Shown here in pieces: positions 45,374 to 55,446 of a DNA stretch of 64,000 nt. Position 1 is the stretch's first letter. Each line of letters starts with the position of its first letter. The translations under genes were made by a program, and so were the position numbers. Source of the stretch: Siphonodentalium dalli. Lineage: Eukaryota; Mollusca; Scaphopoda; Gadilida; Siphonodentaliidae. The DNA is taken from assembly GCA_032622095.1 (NCBI GenBank), contig CP136069.1, positions 109,458,278 to 109,522,277 of the forward strand, given 5' to 3'. The notes below the pieces were generated by a model that saw only the letters and a program-made list of their open reading frames with translations, did not search any database and was not told the DNA's origin.

Positions 45374-47226
45374 AAACAGGACATTATTGAACGAGTTCCC
45401 TATTACACATTCCTTAATGCAAATTCGCAATCAAACTCCAGCGCGAGTTATCTCACATCGCTCCACTGAGATACGGAGCTGGGGAAAAATTTGCAAACAC
45501 CGGTCCAAAAATATACTTTCATATCGCAAGGTACTGACAACCCCTACTTGAACAAAAATATATATATTAGTTTGAGATGGTCATTCCTACATCATCTAGT
45601 TATGCGAAGGAGTTAAAATTTGTAGTTAGTAGTGTAAAAGTAGAGCCAGTTTCAACACATCCGGATTATCACCGGTTGGCTATACGCGACCGAACTATTT
45701 ATAGACTGGGTGGTTTTCTCCGAAATGCTGAGGAATCACCGACAGTTAGACTTGAATGAATATTCGAGGAACTAACAGAAATTTTCTGGTACCGGTAAGT
45801 GGGGAAAGATAGAAACAATCTGAATACACTAACGTTTCAAGAAAAAAATACGGAATATAATTATATAAAATCAGAATGTGCGAATGTTTGTGTGGCATAA
45901 AAATTTTTACTCTGTAATTTCGTTCAAATCATCTGCCAATGAAAATCCAGATCACAAAATTTTTTGTTGCCCAACTGGTCTTTATATTAGTATAATAATA
46001 TAATATAGTATATTGATTTAATATTATTTAATATTCACAACCCAAAGGTTGTTTTACGATTCGTAAGCGACGCAAGTATAGTTGTGGCGTCACTAATTTC
46101 TATACTCTATCAACCTCAAAATTATTTTTTTTACATCCGGGCGATTCGGACCTATGGGGCCTTTATGGTGGCTGCCATGTTGGAATAACCTTGACAAATT
46201 AACAAGACGAATTTATTTTTCTTCTTCGATCAGCCTCCCCATAGCAACACTGTTAAATTTGAAAAACAAAATCAACCTTATTCAAAATTAAATGATTGAA
46301 GTGGATTTAGTTGACATAGGCGCATAGCATTCGGCAACTTCGTCAGATTCCGAACCGTTTCAGTTTCGGAAATTATGTCCCCTGACCCATAGCAATGTTG
46401 CGATTGGTGACGTAATTTTCGTTACAAAATGGGTGCGCCCAGGTGCAAGAAGTTATCAACGAGTGCATATTCGAAATTCTCCATTGTTGTTGTTCTTGTG
46501 CTGAATTTTAATGGTATAAGCCAATCGATTGGGCATACATTGTGTGTGAAGCCTCCGGACTTGGTTGAACAGTGGAAGTGAAACTCAGTCGGTCGGAAAG
46601 AAACTGAATGATGAATCATTGAATCTGTGACTGAAAAAATATGAAAATCAAAAAGATGGTCAGTGGGAGACAGTGGAGTGGACTGTGGACGTTGGACTGG
46701 TCTGTGGTCACCACGGTGATTTGACTTGTTCTGTTAAATTTTAAGTATGTTTTCACCTGGACTGGTTAGAGTTGCAAGCGGCAAATTGTTGATGTTCCGT
46801 CTACTTCTCTAAATTTAATTGTTAATAGTTGACACTGTCACAGTGTCAGGTCAAGGAAATCAGAAAATGGACATTTTAGAGCTGACTGATTTACTTATTT
46901 ACTACTAGTACTACTACTAGTCTATTATTATTAGGATTGTATTAGTGATTAAAGATTAGTAAATTTAGTTAAAAACGACTTCTGGCTCAGCCTCATCCAC
47001 TCACTGTGAGTGTGACTCGGGTCAAAATACAATTCTAGCCAGCTACAGAGCAGTCGACACACATTTGTGACAAACATGTGAAGCCCAGTGAATTGGTGAC
47101 TGACAAAGTGAGTCAATTAACTTGGTGAGTGAAGGAAAAGAAGGACATGCACCTCCCATTCAGCATTTTCACATATTAAATATTTCATGATTTTAACACT
47201 GTGTTCTCGGTTTAAACCTTAATCAT
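45374..47226. other. Mostly unassigned; possible small gene starts
   Basis: The 60-codon frame at 45577-45759 has no known domain. TACCG followed by GTAAGTGG at about 45793 is a good donor-like site after it. See also the peptide frame at 46429. CTACTAGTACTACTACTAGT at about 46902 is a small palindrome. Confidence 0.3.
46429..46581 (+). CDS. Candidate 50-residue secreted peptide
   Basis: The ATG has a good context (ACAAAATGGG). A basic start (MGAPRCKK) leads into a hydrophobic core (FSIVVVLVLNF) like a signal peptide. A short tail with one Cys follows (HTLCVKPPDLVEQWK) and then TGA. A CCAAT-box inverse and a TGACGTAA motif lie 15-30 bp upstream. It is short, matches no family that I know, and could be a first exon or chance. 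Confidence 0.28.
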   Translation: MGAPRCKKLSTSAYSKFSIVVVLVLNFNGISQSIGHTLCVKPPDLVEQWK

Positions 47227-47229
47227 TAA

Positions 47230-48051
47230 GGCCAAAACAAAATGAATGCGTGTTTCCCGTAACGAGCCCAAAACAAATAGGGGCGGGCTGTAGGCTTTTC
47301 ATTTTATTTTATTTTTTCATTTTATTTTTTTATGGTCTCGTGTGGGCCATGCCTAACCACCATCAAACACCATACAATGATTCGAGCAACCAACAAATCG
47401 TTGATAAAACTGATATATGCTAACAAGATATAATTATATATATTTTTACGAAATAAGTTTAATTATTAACCAAACAGTAAATATATCGTATATATAAAAT
47501 ATCTAGTTTGATGCCAACAAAACGGGAATGACAATTATGTGTCCCCAGGGAGCAGTATTAAAAAAAATATCTCCCCGATAAGAAATTCTCCTATCAGAGT
47601 CGGGGTACAATGTTTACTTTAGTTCCCTGGCCACTGTAGCTTCCTGCTGCGCATGTCTTATAAGTCACAGCCGGCTACAGCTGGCTACAGGTTTTTTGCT
47701 CAAATACACTCAACAATACTCCACATAAACGCAAACACATGCTTCCGGTCAGCGAAGAGGAAGGATAACCTGTAATATTCCGGTATTGCGTCCGGTCGTA
47801 ATTTGACTTTCTGTTTGAAGAGTGATGAATGTGGCTTTGCGAAAAATATATAAATATATCAAAGATATAATTTATCTCGCGAGATGAATCAGATAAAATG
47901 GAACCACGTGTACATAGTTTGGTTATCAGCGCGGTCGGTCGGTTTATAGATTGATTTTTTTTATTTAAAACCAATAAAATTAACTTGGGTCGGGAGGTTT
48001 TAAAGACGGTCGGTCGGGTTACGGGAAACACGCATTCATTTTGTTTTGGCC
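47230..48051. mobile_element. PIF/Harbinger-like MITE with GGCC ends, divergent member
   Basis: The ends read GGCCAAAACAAAATGAATG, then GTGTTTCCCGTAAC, and their exact inverse. TAA flanks at 47227-47229 and 48052-48054. The end plan (GGCC, A-rich, GTTTCC, TAAC) resembles the elements at 19244 and 49508, but the bodies differ. Internal CGGTCGGTCGG repeats lie near the right end. Confidence 0.85.
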
Positions 48052-48054
48052 TAA

Positions 48055-49504
48055 GCGGGAGCTCGGTCAGCATGGCTAGCATATATACTAGTGGCTATTT
48101 GTGGAAAAATTATTAAATATAGCCTTGCGTACTTGCTATTGTTGACTTGACACATTGGGATTGGAATAATCTGTATGCTAAACATAATAATTCCAGGCCA
48201 AGCTATTCGAACTGTCATGACCTTCTAGTTCTACATGACTCATGGGGCAATCGCAGATAGTCATATAAATGTTTAATCTGGTAGCATTTTCTTAGACCAT
48301 GCCATGAATCTCTATGTATCTATGCCCGTCGAGAATGATATATTCCACCAGTACAAAGTTTTTGCTGTTGCGATAGGGAAGTTTGTAACAATGAAACAGT
48401 ACAGGTAATAAATTATGAAATACCTGTTCCTTAAATAATGTGTGTCATAGAATGTGAAGGTCCAACTTTGAAATTTCAAGATTTAAGTGACTTTGTGGTT
48501 GATTTTGCTTTGTGTCGCTTACACTAATGTAATTCCTCCCGGGCAATTATAAAATTCTCAACGATCATTAAATTATTTGGCATAGAGACATATATAGAAT
48601 TAAATTAAAATAGAATTAAATTTCCATCACTATTATTAATTTCAGTCCAAGTCTCCACTATCAATATTATTGACCATCACAATGCATGATTGGACACCTG
48701 AGAGCACGATATAATATCACAAATGTCACAAACAAGCATGCAATCTCGAGTTGGGACCACCCCTACTGTGAAGTAGATTATTGAGGAACAAGTATTAACA
48801 ATAAAGGGAAATATATTCCCTTCTTGTTTATTCATTGTTATAAATTTCGCTGTCAGAACATAAAAAAGTTCCCAGGTATTTGTACAGTGCAATTGGTGTA
48901 ATATGGTCTATGGTACGGTCATATCTAGTGCAGAGATTCATGACATGATCTAGTATTTTTTGTGGTTCGATGGTCTTTTAAGGTGAACTCAGTAAGCGTG
49001 CATTATATGCACGTTTGAATAATTAGTAGTAACCGTATAGGAAACGCCCCGAACATACCACTATTGCACAATGACATCGGTTTGTTTGATCTAAATTATG
49101 TATCCACTCCAGCCCCAAAACAATAGTCATTTGGCAAATTATGTCATTCCTTTATATTTACATACTAAGTGTGATTATCACTAAATCCAGCATTCTGATT
49201 GGTCGGCACCCATGTGGCTAGTTGCAATTATTTATCGGTGAACGCGCAACAGCTCATTACTGCAGCCTCATAATTACATCGACGCGTCATCGGTTTTGGA
49301 AAGACGAACGCAAATGTTTTGGGTGCATTTGGACTCGCGCAGGATTGACTTAATAAATCATCGGGTTTCAATATAAAGAGAAATTGTTTCTGTTAACTTT
49401 TGCTAAGGGTGCTATGGGGATATTTTGGGCTGGTTTTGTCACGATACACTTTTTGATTTAAATACATTTACAAAAGTGGCTTTTTCGCTAAATGTATATA
49501 AATA
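48055..49504. other. No gene recognised
   Basis: AT-rich. Short frames here lack domains, splice sites or start context. Confidence 0.4.
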
Positions 49505-49507
49505 TAA

Positions 49508-50756
49508 GGCCTAAAAAAAAAGGCGTTTGTTTCCGCTAACCCGACCGACCCTATTTTAAACCCCTGAATCTAAACTTTTTATTGCCATTGCAAAAAAAAA
49601 AAAATTTGGACCAAAAAAAAATAAAATTTTGGACCAAAATAAATTAAATTTTTTTTTTTTTTCAATTTAGGTCCCAATTCATATCATAACAAGATGCAAA
49701 ACATTTATATATATTGATATAAGAAATTTAAGTTTACAAAAAGATTCAAGTTTAACAGTTGGAATCATACTGTAAAGTATGTTTGGCTTTATCTAGCTTT
49801 CATCTGTGAAAACTTCAAATAGTTTCAGTTCAGGTTTGTTATCATTCAGCCTTCAGACTTCAGTATTTTAATCAAATACAGTACAGGAACATTAACAATT
49901 TGATCGAATCAACCTGGTTATCAGGTGGGATCTCATAATACCAAATGAAAAATTAACATAGAGATTAGTACTATAAATAGTAATAATAACTTAATAGACA
50001 TTGTTTCTGTACTACATGTAGTATATTATGTATGTGTCTCACTTGAATTTTATAAAATAGCCTATTATATGAATTAGAGTGATAATGGTATTAAAGTCTC
50101 CTTTCAAGCAGGATACGCATAATCCATTGAACCCAAAAGATAATTTAGATATCTGACAATAACTTATAAGCATTTCCAATCCATACATATATAAAAATTT
50201 CCAAAGTTATACTTGAGAAACTTGATCAAATTGACCTCTCAGTAAAATTCAAAATACTGACTCAAAGTGCCCTAGATCAAAAATTTTCCAAGGGGAAAAC
50301 CCCCACCATCAGCAGGGGGTCACCCCTCCCAACTCTTCCTCCACTCAGGCCTTCAGGCTATGCCTTCGGCATATTATTGCCCAAAAACAGGTGTCCCCCA
50401 AAAATACCTAGACCCTTCACTGAATGCGGAGGAGAAGGTAATGTTGTGAAGCCATCATTAAGAGATCGGTACAAGACGGTCACTCCAATATGTGAAGAGT
50501 GCAGTATATATGTAACAGACTAGTATTTATGTAAATATTAAAGCATATGTAAGATTGAGTTTCTAGTTCCTCTGTCATCTGGGTTAACCTGATTGGGGCT
50601 AAGAAGTGCATAGTTTGGGTTATTGACAAGTATTATACAGTTATGTTTAAAGATACTGAAAAAAAAAGTTAACAAAAAAAAAAAAGTTAAGCCTACCTAC
50701 CTACCCTTATTTTTTTTCAGCTCGTTAGCAGAAACAAATGTATTTTTTTTTAGGCC
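49508..50756. mobile_element. PIF/Harbinger-like MITE (GGCC ends, TAA duplication), copy 2
   Basis: Same family as 19244-20853, with ends GGCCTAAAAAAAAAGGCG and TTTTTTAGGCC. TAA flanks at 49505-49507 and 50757-50759. It lacks the Helitron-like insert and the 117-bp duplication, so it shows the earlier state. Non-coding, with long A/T runs at 49590-49660. Confidence 0.87.
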
Positions 50757-50915
50757 TAAGGATTAACTGTCATGTGGACTGTTTTTATGGAGATGTAACC
50801 GTGAGGTAAGTGGTCATAACTTGTATGTAAAACCCTTCGGGTTTTACACAAGTTATGACCACTTACCTCACAGTTACATCTCCATAAAAACAGTCCACAT
50901 GACAGTTAATCCTTA
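50757..50915. mobile_element. 158-bp foldback directly beside the MITE
   Basis: TAAGGATTAACTGTCATGTG pairs with the exact inverse ending at 50915. Arms are about 70 bp, with a centre around ACCCTTCGGGT. It starts on the same TAA that flanks the neighbouring MITE. Confidence 0.88.
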
Positions 50916-51670
50916 TTTGAAGTGCCTATCATCTACTGAAGGTGGATCCTACCACAGGCCAGAAATTGTATCCCATTGAGTCATTGTGCCCCACCCGTGT
51001 AACTCGCTGAAAGTCAAGCATACATAAAAGTCTATAAATAAATCAGATGTGGCTATGTGAAATATGTAATAAATCCCCGTTTTCCACATCACAAAAATTT
51101 ATTCAGTATTATATGTAAATTTATCCAATAAAGATATTTTTCCCTTAAAATTGCAAAAATAAATTAATTAATTTTGCCTTGAAAATTGGTCGCTGGGCCA
51201 GATTCAACCTTCACCTGATGATAGCATTTTGAACATATATAGTAACATGTATTATATGGCTATTATAATATCTCTGGACTGGCGCCATTGATATTAGTCT
51301 GGAAATTAGAGAAATGTTAGAGGCAATGTCTCACTCTGACCCATGTCTAACTGTGGCCCACATTCCCCTATATCTGGTGCTGCAACATATTCTCGTGCAA
51401 ATAGGTTTATATTGTACCTAAATATTCACATAGGTTCATATTTTTTATTCATTTAAATTTGTTTAAATCCAAATTTAGAAAAACTAACGCCATTATACAC
51501 TCTGCCAGGGCACCCTGAGTCACCACACCAAATTTCGTTAAAATCCCGGCACCAAAATTAACAAAGATGTGTTGGTCTCAACTTTACTCCAGTCTTATAT
51601 GTATATATAAACAGTCCCATGAAACATTTATACATTTATTGATGGACGTGTCGTGGGATGTTCATACAGG
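50916..51670. other. No gene; repeat fragment
   Basis: 51478-51570 is the inverse of the 23960-24060 block (GCCAGGGCACCCTGAGTCACC). Nothing else firm. Confidence 0.35.
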
Positions 51671-51675
51671 ATCGG

Positions 51676-51802
51676 GTTCATTATTCCGAAGGTTCCATAT
51701 TCCGAAGGTTCATTATTCCGAAGGTTCATTATTCCGAAGGTTCGCTATTCAAAATGTTCGTTATTCCAAAGATTCGCTGTTCTGAAGGTTTTCTATTCTG
51801 GG
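51676..51802 (+). repeat. Array of TTATTCCGAAGGTTC motifs
   Basis: About eight units of a 14-16-bp motif (CATTATTCCGAAGGTT), perfect at first and decaying to the right (CTATTCAAAATGTTC, TATTCCAAAGATTC). The frames read as repetitive peptide and are not genes. Confidence 0.9.
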
Positions 51803-52835
51803 CGTATTTAACCAGAAATGAATTAAAATTTGCAGCCCCACCCCCCCCCCCCCCACAAAAACCACACGAGGAATGAAAAATGCTATTACGCTAGTATTCA
51901 CCCCATTCTAATTCCCAAATTTAATTGGTTATTAATAGCAAGAAGACAGTATCAATTTATTGTTTATTATGGAAAGTTGAAAACACGATGACTGCATGAC
52001 TGAAATAAGCTACATGTAGAGTGTAAGTGATACAGTCTGTCCGGACTGGCAATCTGTATTTGAAAGAAACATCAACATTAGAGACCCACTTAATTTTCGA
52101 ACCCCCAAATCATATATATATAAAATTTATGCCATATTATATACCATGCATTTGAAATAGGAAGCTCTCTAACATTGTATTATAAACTTATCCGTGTGTA
52201 ATAAACTGTGAACATGCTTTTGTTGAGTTGCCGACGTGTTTTTGTGCTAAAGTTTCATCTGGTTTTGTTGTGCAAAGTGTATTTTTTTTCAATGGAGGGG
52301 GAATAACTCTATATTTTAAAGATAGTTATTCCCCTTCCATTGAAAATTCCTTTTTCTAGCTTGAATTCTGGGAGCCATAACGGGGGGGGGGGGGGGATTT
52401 TTTTATGATTTCAGCTATTTTATATTTCTCTATGGGCATCTTCGGAGGCAACACAGACGTTTTAAATGGTGATGGATAATAGTATTTTAATCATATTTTA
52501 AGGCATAGATTGATAGATTGTTATTAAAACAGAATATCAATGTTATGGCGCTCCAGTATTCATTAAGCGCGTTATAACTTATAGCCCCACTGTTATAAAC
52601 TGCCTTTAGCTGGCGTATTCTTGCCTCTAAGATCATTGAGATACAACGCCATGGAAACATAGCAATTGTGTGGGCTGCGTGACGTGACATTAAATTTCAA
52701 GGAAACCCGCGAAAAAAAAATCACATTTATTGTTTCAATGTTTTAAGTTATTTCATTCATAAAATTAAAAAGAGTCTTGTGATAAAGAACCCTCTCAATA
52801 CTTTAGAAGATAGAATTAAACTTCAAAATAACAAA
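51803..52835. other. Spacer between the two ATTCCGAAGG arrays
   Basis: Contains poly-C at about 51840, a G-run at 52382 and a hairpin at 52286-52347 (CAATGGAGGGGGAATAACT..AGTTATTCC). No gene. Confidence 0.4.
52286..52347. repeat. Hairpin, GGGGAATAACT stem
   Basis: Arms of ~25 bp around TATATTTTAAAG, one indel. Confidence 0.85.
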
Positions 52836-52940
52836 AACCTTCGGAATAGAGAACCATAAGAATAGCGAACCTTCGATATAATGAACCTTGGCAATAGTGA
52901 ACATTCGGAATAGCAAATCTTCGGAATAGAGACATGTCGC
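52836..52940 (-). repeat. Inverted array of CCTTCGGAATA motifs
   Basis: About seven units (AACCTTCGGAATAGAG, AGCGAACCTTCG, CATTCGGAATAG), in the opposite orientation to 51676-51802 and more worn. GTCCATACGTACTGACGT follows and recurs 115 bp later. Confidence 0.85.
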
Positions 52941-53177
52941 TGTCCATACGTACTGACGTGATTCATATATCCCAAGTTGGCCGGAAATACAGGCACTCCC
53001 ATGAATTTGATGAAACATACATTTACCAATTTATAGATGGACGTACATGTTTTTGGGTTGTCCATACGTACTGACGTAATCATATTATTATATTTAACTA
53101 ACAGTGATTCCTAGGGACTGTGGTAGACTGTACAGTACTGTCAGTGTCGCTAATGGGGTCGTTGTCGTAACGTTTTA

Positions 53178-53208
53178 TACATAAATGCACACCGTGTGCA
53201 TTTATGTA
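53178..53208. repeat. 31-bp palindrome
   Basis: TACATAAATGCACACC followed by its inverse, then a third half-copy at 53208-53223. Confidence 0.9.
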
Positions 53209-53507
53209 CATAAATGCACACCAGTCTCAGTCGGCGCGAGATTGAAACGTTACCGTAAATAATTGCCGTCTGCTTCAATTCATAACTATTTTTCTTCCGA
53301 AGTTCTGATAAAGGCATTCTTTTATCACAATTATCGAAACTGCAATAAGATTGGTCATCGGTCGCATATTTTTCTTAGTATTAAACAGGGACGAAAAGAA
53401 CTGCATGGTTGTTTGGTCGATGAACGGAAGAAAACAAACTTACAAAAAATATCAAAACGTGTGCATTTATGTAGAAAACACTACGACAATGACCCCTGTC
53501 GGGTACA

Positions 53508-53646
53508 GGACGTTTCGTACCATGGTCGTTTCGTACTTGGTCGTTTCGTACCATCTGGTCGTTTCGTACCATATTTCTTGGTCGTTTCGTACCACATTCT
53601 TTGGTCGTTTCGTACCATGTAAAAAATCAATTGGTCGTTTCGTACC
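53508..53646 (+). repeat. Seven GGTCGTTTCGTACC motifs
   Basis: Seven near-perfect copies with spacers of 1-16 bp. The last runs into the MULE inner edge sequence. They may be transposase binding sites. Frames through it (53263-53707) are repetitive and not genes. Confidence 0.92.
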
Positions 53647-53999
53647 GTGTGTTGGAAATGGGGAAAACACGGTATTTTATATATATATTTATATTATGTA
53701 TGTATAATTATTCATGTTTTGGAATGCGGGGAAAGATCTTATGAGATTTGCTTACATCGAATGTGAATAACAATCACGCTGACAATAGTATTCATCTGAT
53801 TGACTGCGGGAAAGATCTTATGAGATGTTTTTACAACAAGTGTTAATACTAATCACGCTGTATAAACAAGAGGTGAGATCTTACTGATTACCACTAATTA
53901 CCACCTGGCTTCTTGATCACACCTTTTCGTGAGTTGTTTTTGTTGGAATCCTATAAGTAACATGAGATCCCCCATCATTTCATCATTCATCTCACAATC

Positions 54000-54081
54000 A
54001 TGTCTGACTTTCTCTCCGACGTTAATTGTATAGACTGTTCCAGAGAGGTTCGTCCGCGTCAACACGGTCTTCAATGTGAAG
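54000..54081 (+). pseudogene. MULE transposase gene, exon 1 (PHD-like start)
   Basis: ATG at 54000 reads MSDFLSDVNCIDCSREVR, then RQHGLQCE. It ends in one G before GTTAGT. Exon 2 at 54337 joins in frame to give CEGCHRWQHRTC, which completes a Cys/His pattern (CxxC, H, CxxC, H..C, then WVCTAC) like a PHD-type zinc finger. This exon is intact, but the gene as a whole is broken. Confidence 0.8.
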
Positions 54082-54336
54082 GTTAGTACTCGTATATATT
54101 ATACAATTTTATTTTGAACATCAACTTAACTTAATATTTAAAAACAATCTGTAAAATGTATATATATTATACATTTTTATTTTAAACATCAACTTAACTA
54201 AATAATTAAAAACAAATCTGTATGAATATTAATGTAAATGATTATTTATGACGAGTCAAATGTTGCTTTAACCAATATTGAAATTCATCAATACAGATAT
54301 ATACCAGTTTGTTATAACACTGAATTGTCTTTCCAG

Positions 54337-55446
54337 GTTGCCACAGATGGCAGCACCGTACATGCAGCACCGGCGTTAGTCTAGAAGTTTACCGATATGC
54401 CATAAAGACAGCGACGCCAATAGATTGGGTCTGCACCGCATGCAGCCAAACCACGACAGTCGAGCAGACGGTAGAAGATACGGCGATCGCAAACTTCGAC
54501 ATTGAAATGACAACGACGACTCCACCTCCAACCAGAATAGACCATTCGACCTTCGACATCGACAAAACGTTCAACCGGCCACATGACCACGATGAATCGT
54601 CAATACTGCTCCCAGAACCACAGCTGATGGAAACCGACGATTCACCATCGACTTTCAGACGGATCGACAACGGAACGAAAAGAGGCAAGCCAAAGCTAGT
54701 GTCCAGCGACGGATTCAGCTTTACCGTGAAAAGACAGACCAGCAAGGCGACACATTGGTGGTGTTCTCATCGCCAAAAGACTGGAGCCTGCCCAGCTACC
54801 ATCACAGAGAAAGATGATGTCTTCACCGCAGGCCCAAAACTCCATAACCATCAACCTGATAATGTGACCGGCATCGAGATTTCAGCGCGTCTGCGTCAGA
54901 AAGGAACAGATTTTCGTCCCTGCGTCAACTCTGGCTGAAGATTTAATGCGGGAAGAGTTCGACCAGAACCCCAGCGCCGACCTGCCAAAGCCCGAGAATT
55001 TGATCCGCCAAGCTAATCGAAGGCGACAGAAGGTGAAGCCGAAACCACCACACGACAACAACTTCATCACCGACACTGGATTTCTGCCAAAAGACTTTCT
55101 TCAAGACGACATCCATTTCGACGGCCAAAGGCATCAGATTTTCGCAACATCAGCCCAGCTTGAAATTCTATCCAGGTCAAAGAATTGGTACATCGATGGA
55201 ACATTCAGCATAGTGCATCAGCCATTCCATCAACTGATGACCATCCACGCCTTCGTCAGAAAAGGCGAACACTTAAAACAGATTCCGCTAATATATGTTC
55301 TGATGAGTCGTCGAAAGGCAAAAGATTATGATACGGTACGCATCATTTATACACAAGCTACTACCAGAGGTGGAAAGACGTGGTTGTTATTTTCACTGGA
55401 CCCAGGCCGTGAATAGGCAGATTCAAAAGAAAGGGCTGATCGAACT
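54337..55446 (+). pseudogene. MULE transposase gene, exon 2 (FLYWCH and MULE N-terminal part)
   Basis: It follows the acceptor TGTCTTTCCAG. It completes the PHD-like finger and then has a Thr/Pro/Asp-rich linker. A FLYWCH zinc finger follows (GKPKLVSSDGFSF, HWWCSHRQKTGACPA, LHNHQ; 54680-54860). A frame change near 54885-54915 leads to LAEDLMREEFDQ. The MULE core follows with NWYIDGTFSIVHQPFHQL (catalytic Asp in YIDGTF) and IPLIYVLMSRRK. A second break with loss of about 30-40 residues lies near 55340-55375. GCYFHWTQAVNRQIQKKG then appears in another frame. The exon runs into family A sequence at about 55446. Confidence 0.88.

Noticed and set aside
53263..53707. 119- and 118-codon overlapping frames
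   Set aside because: Both run through the GGTCGTTTCGTACC repeats and read as repetitive peptide in every frame.
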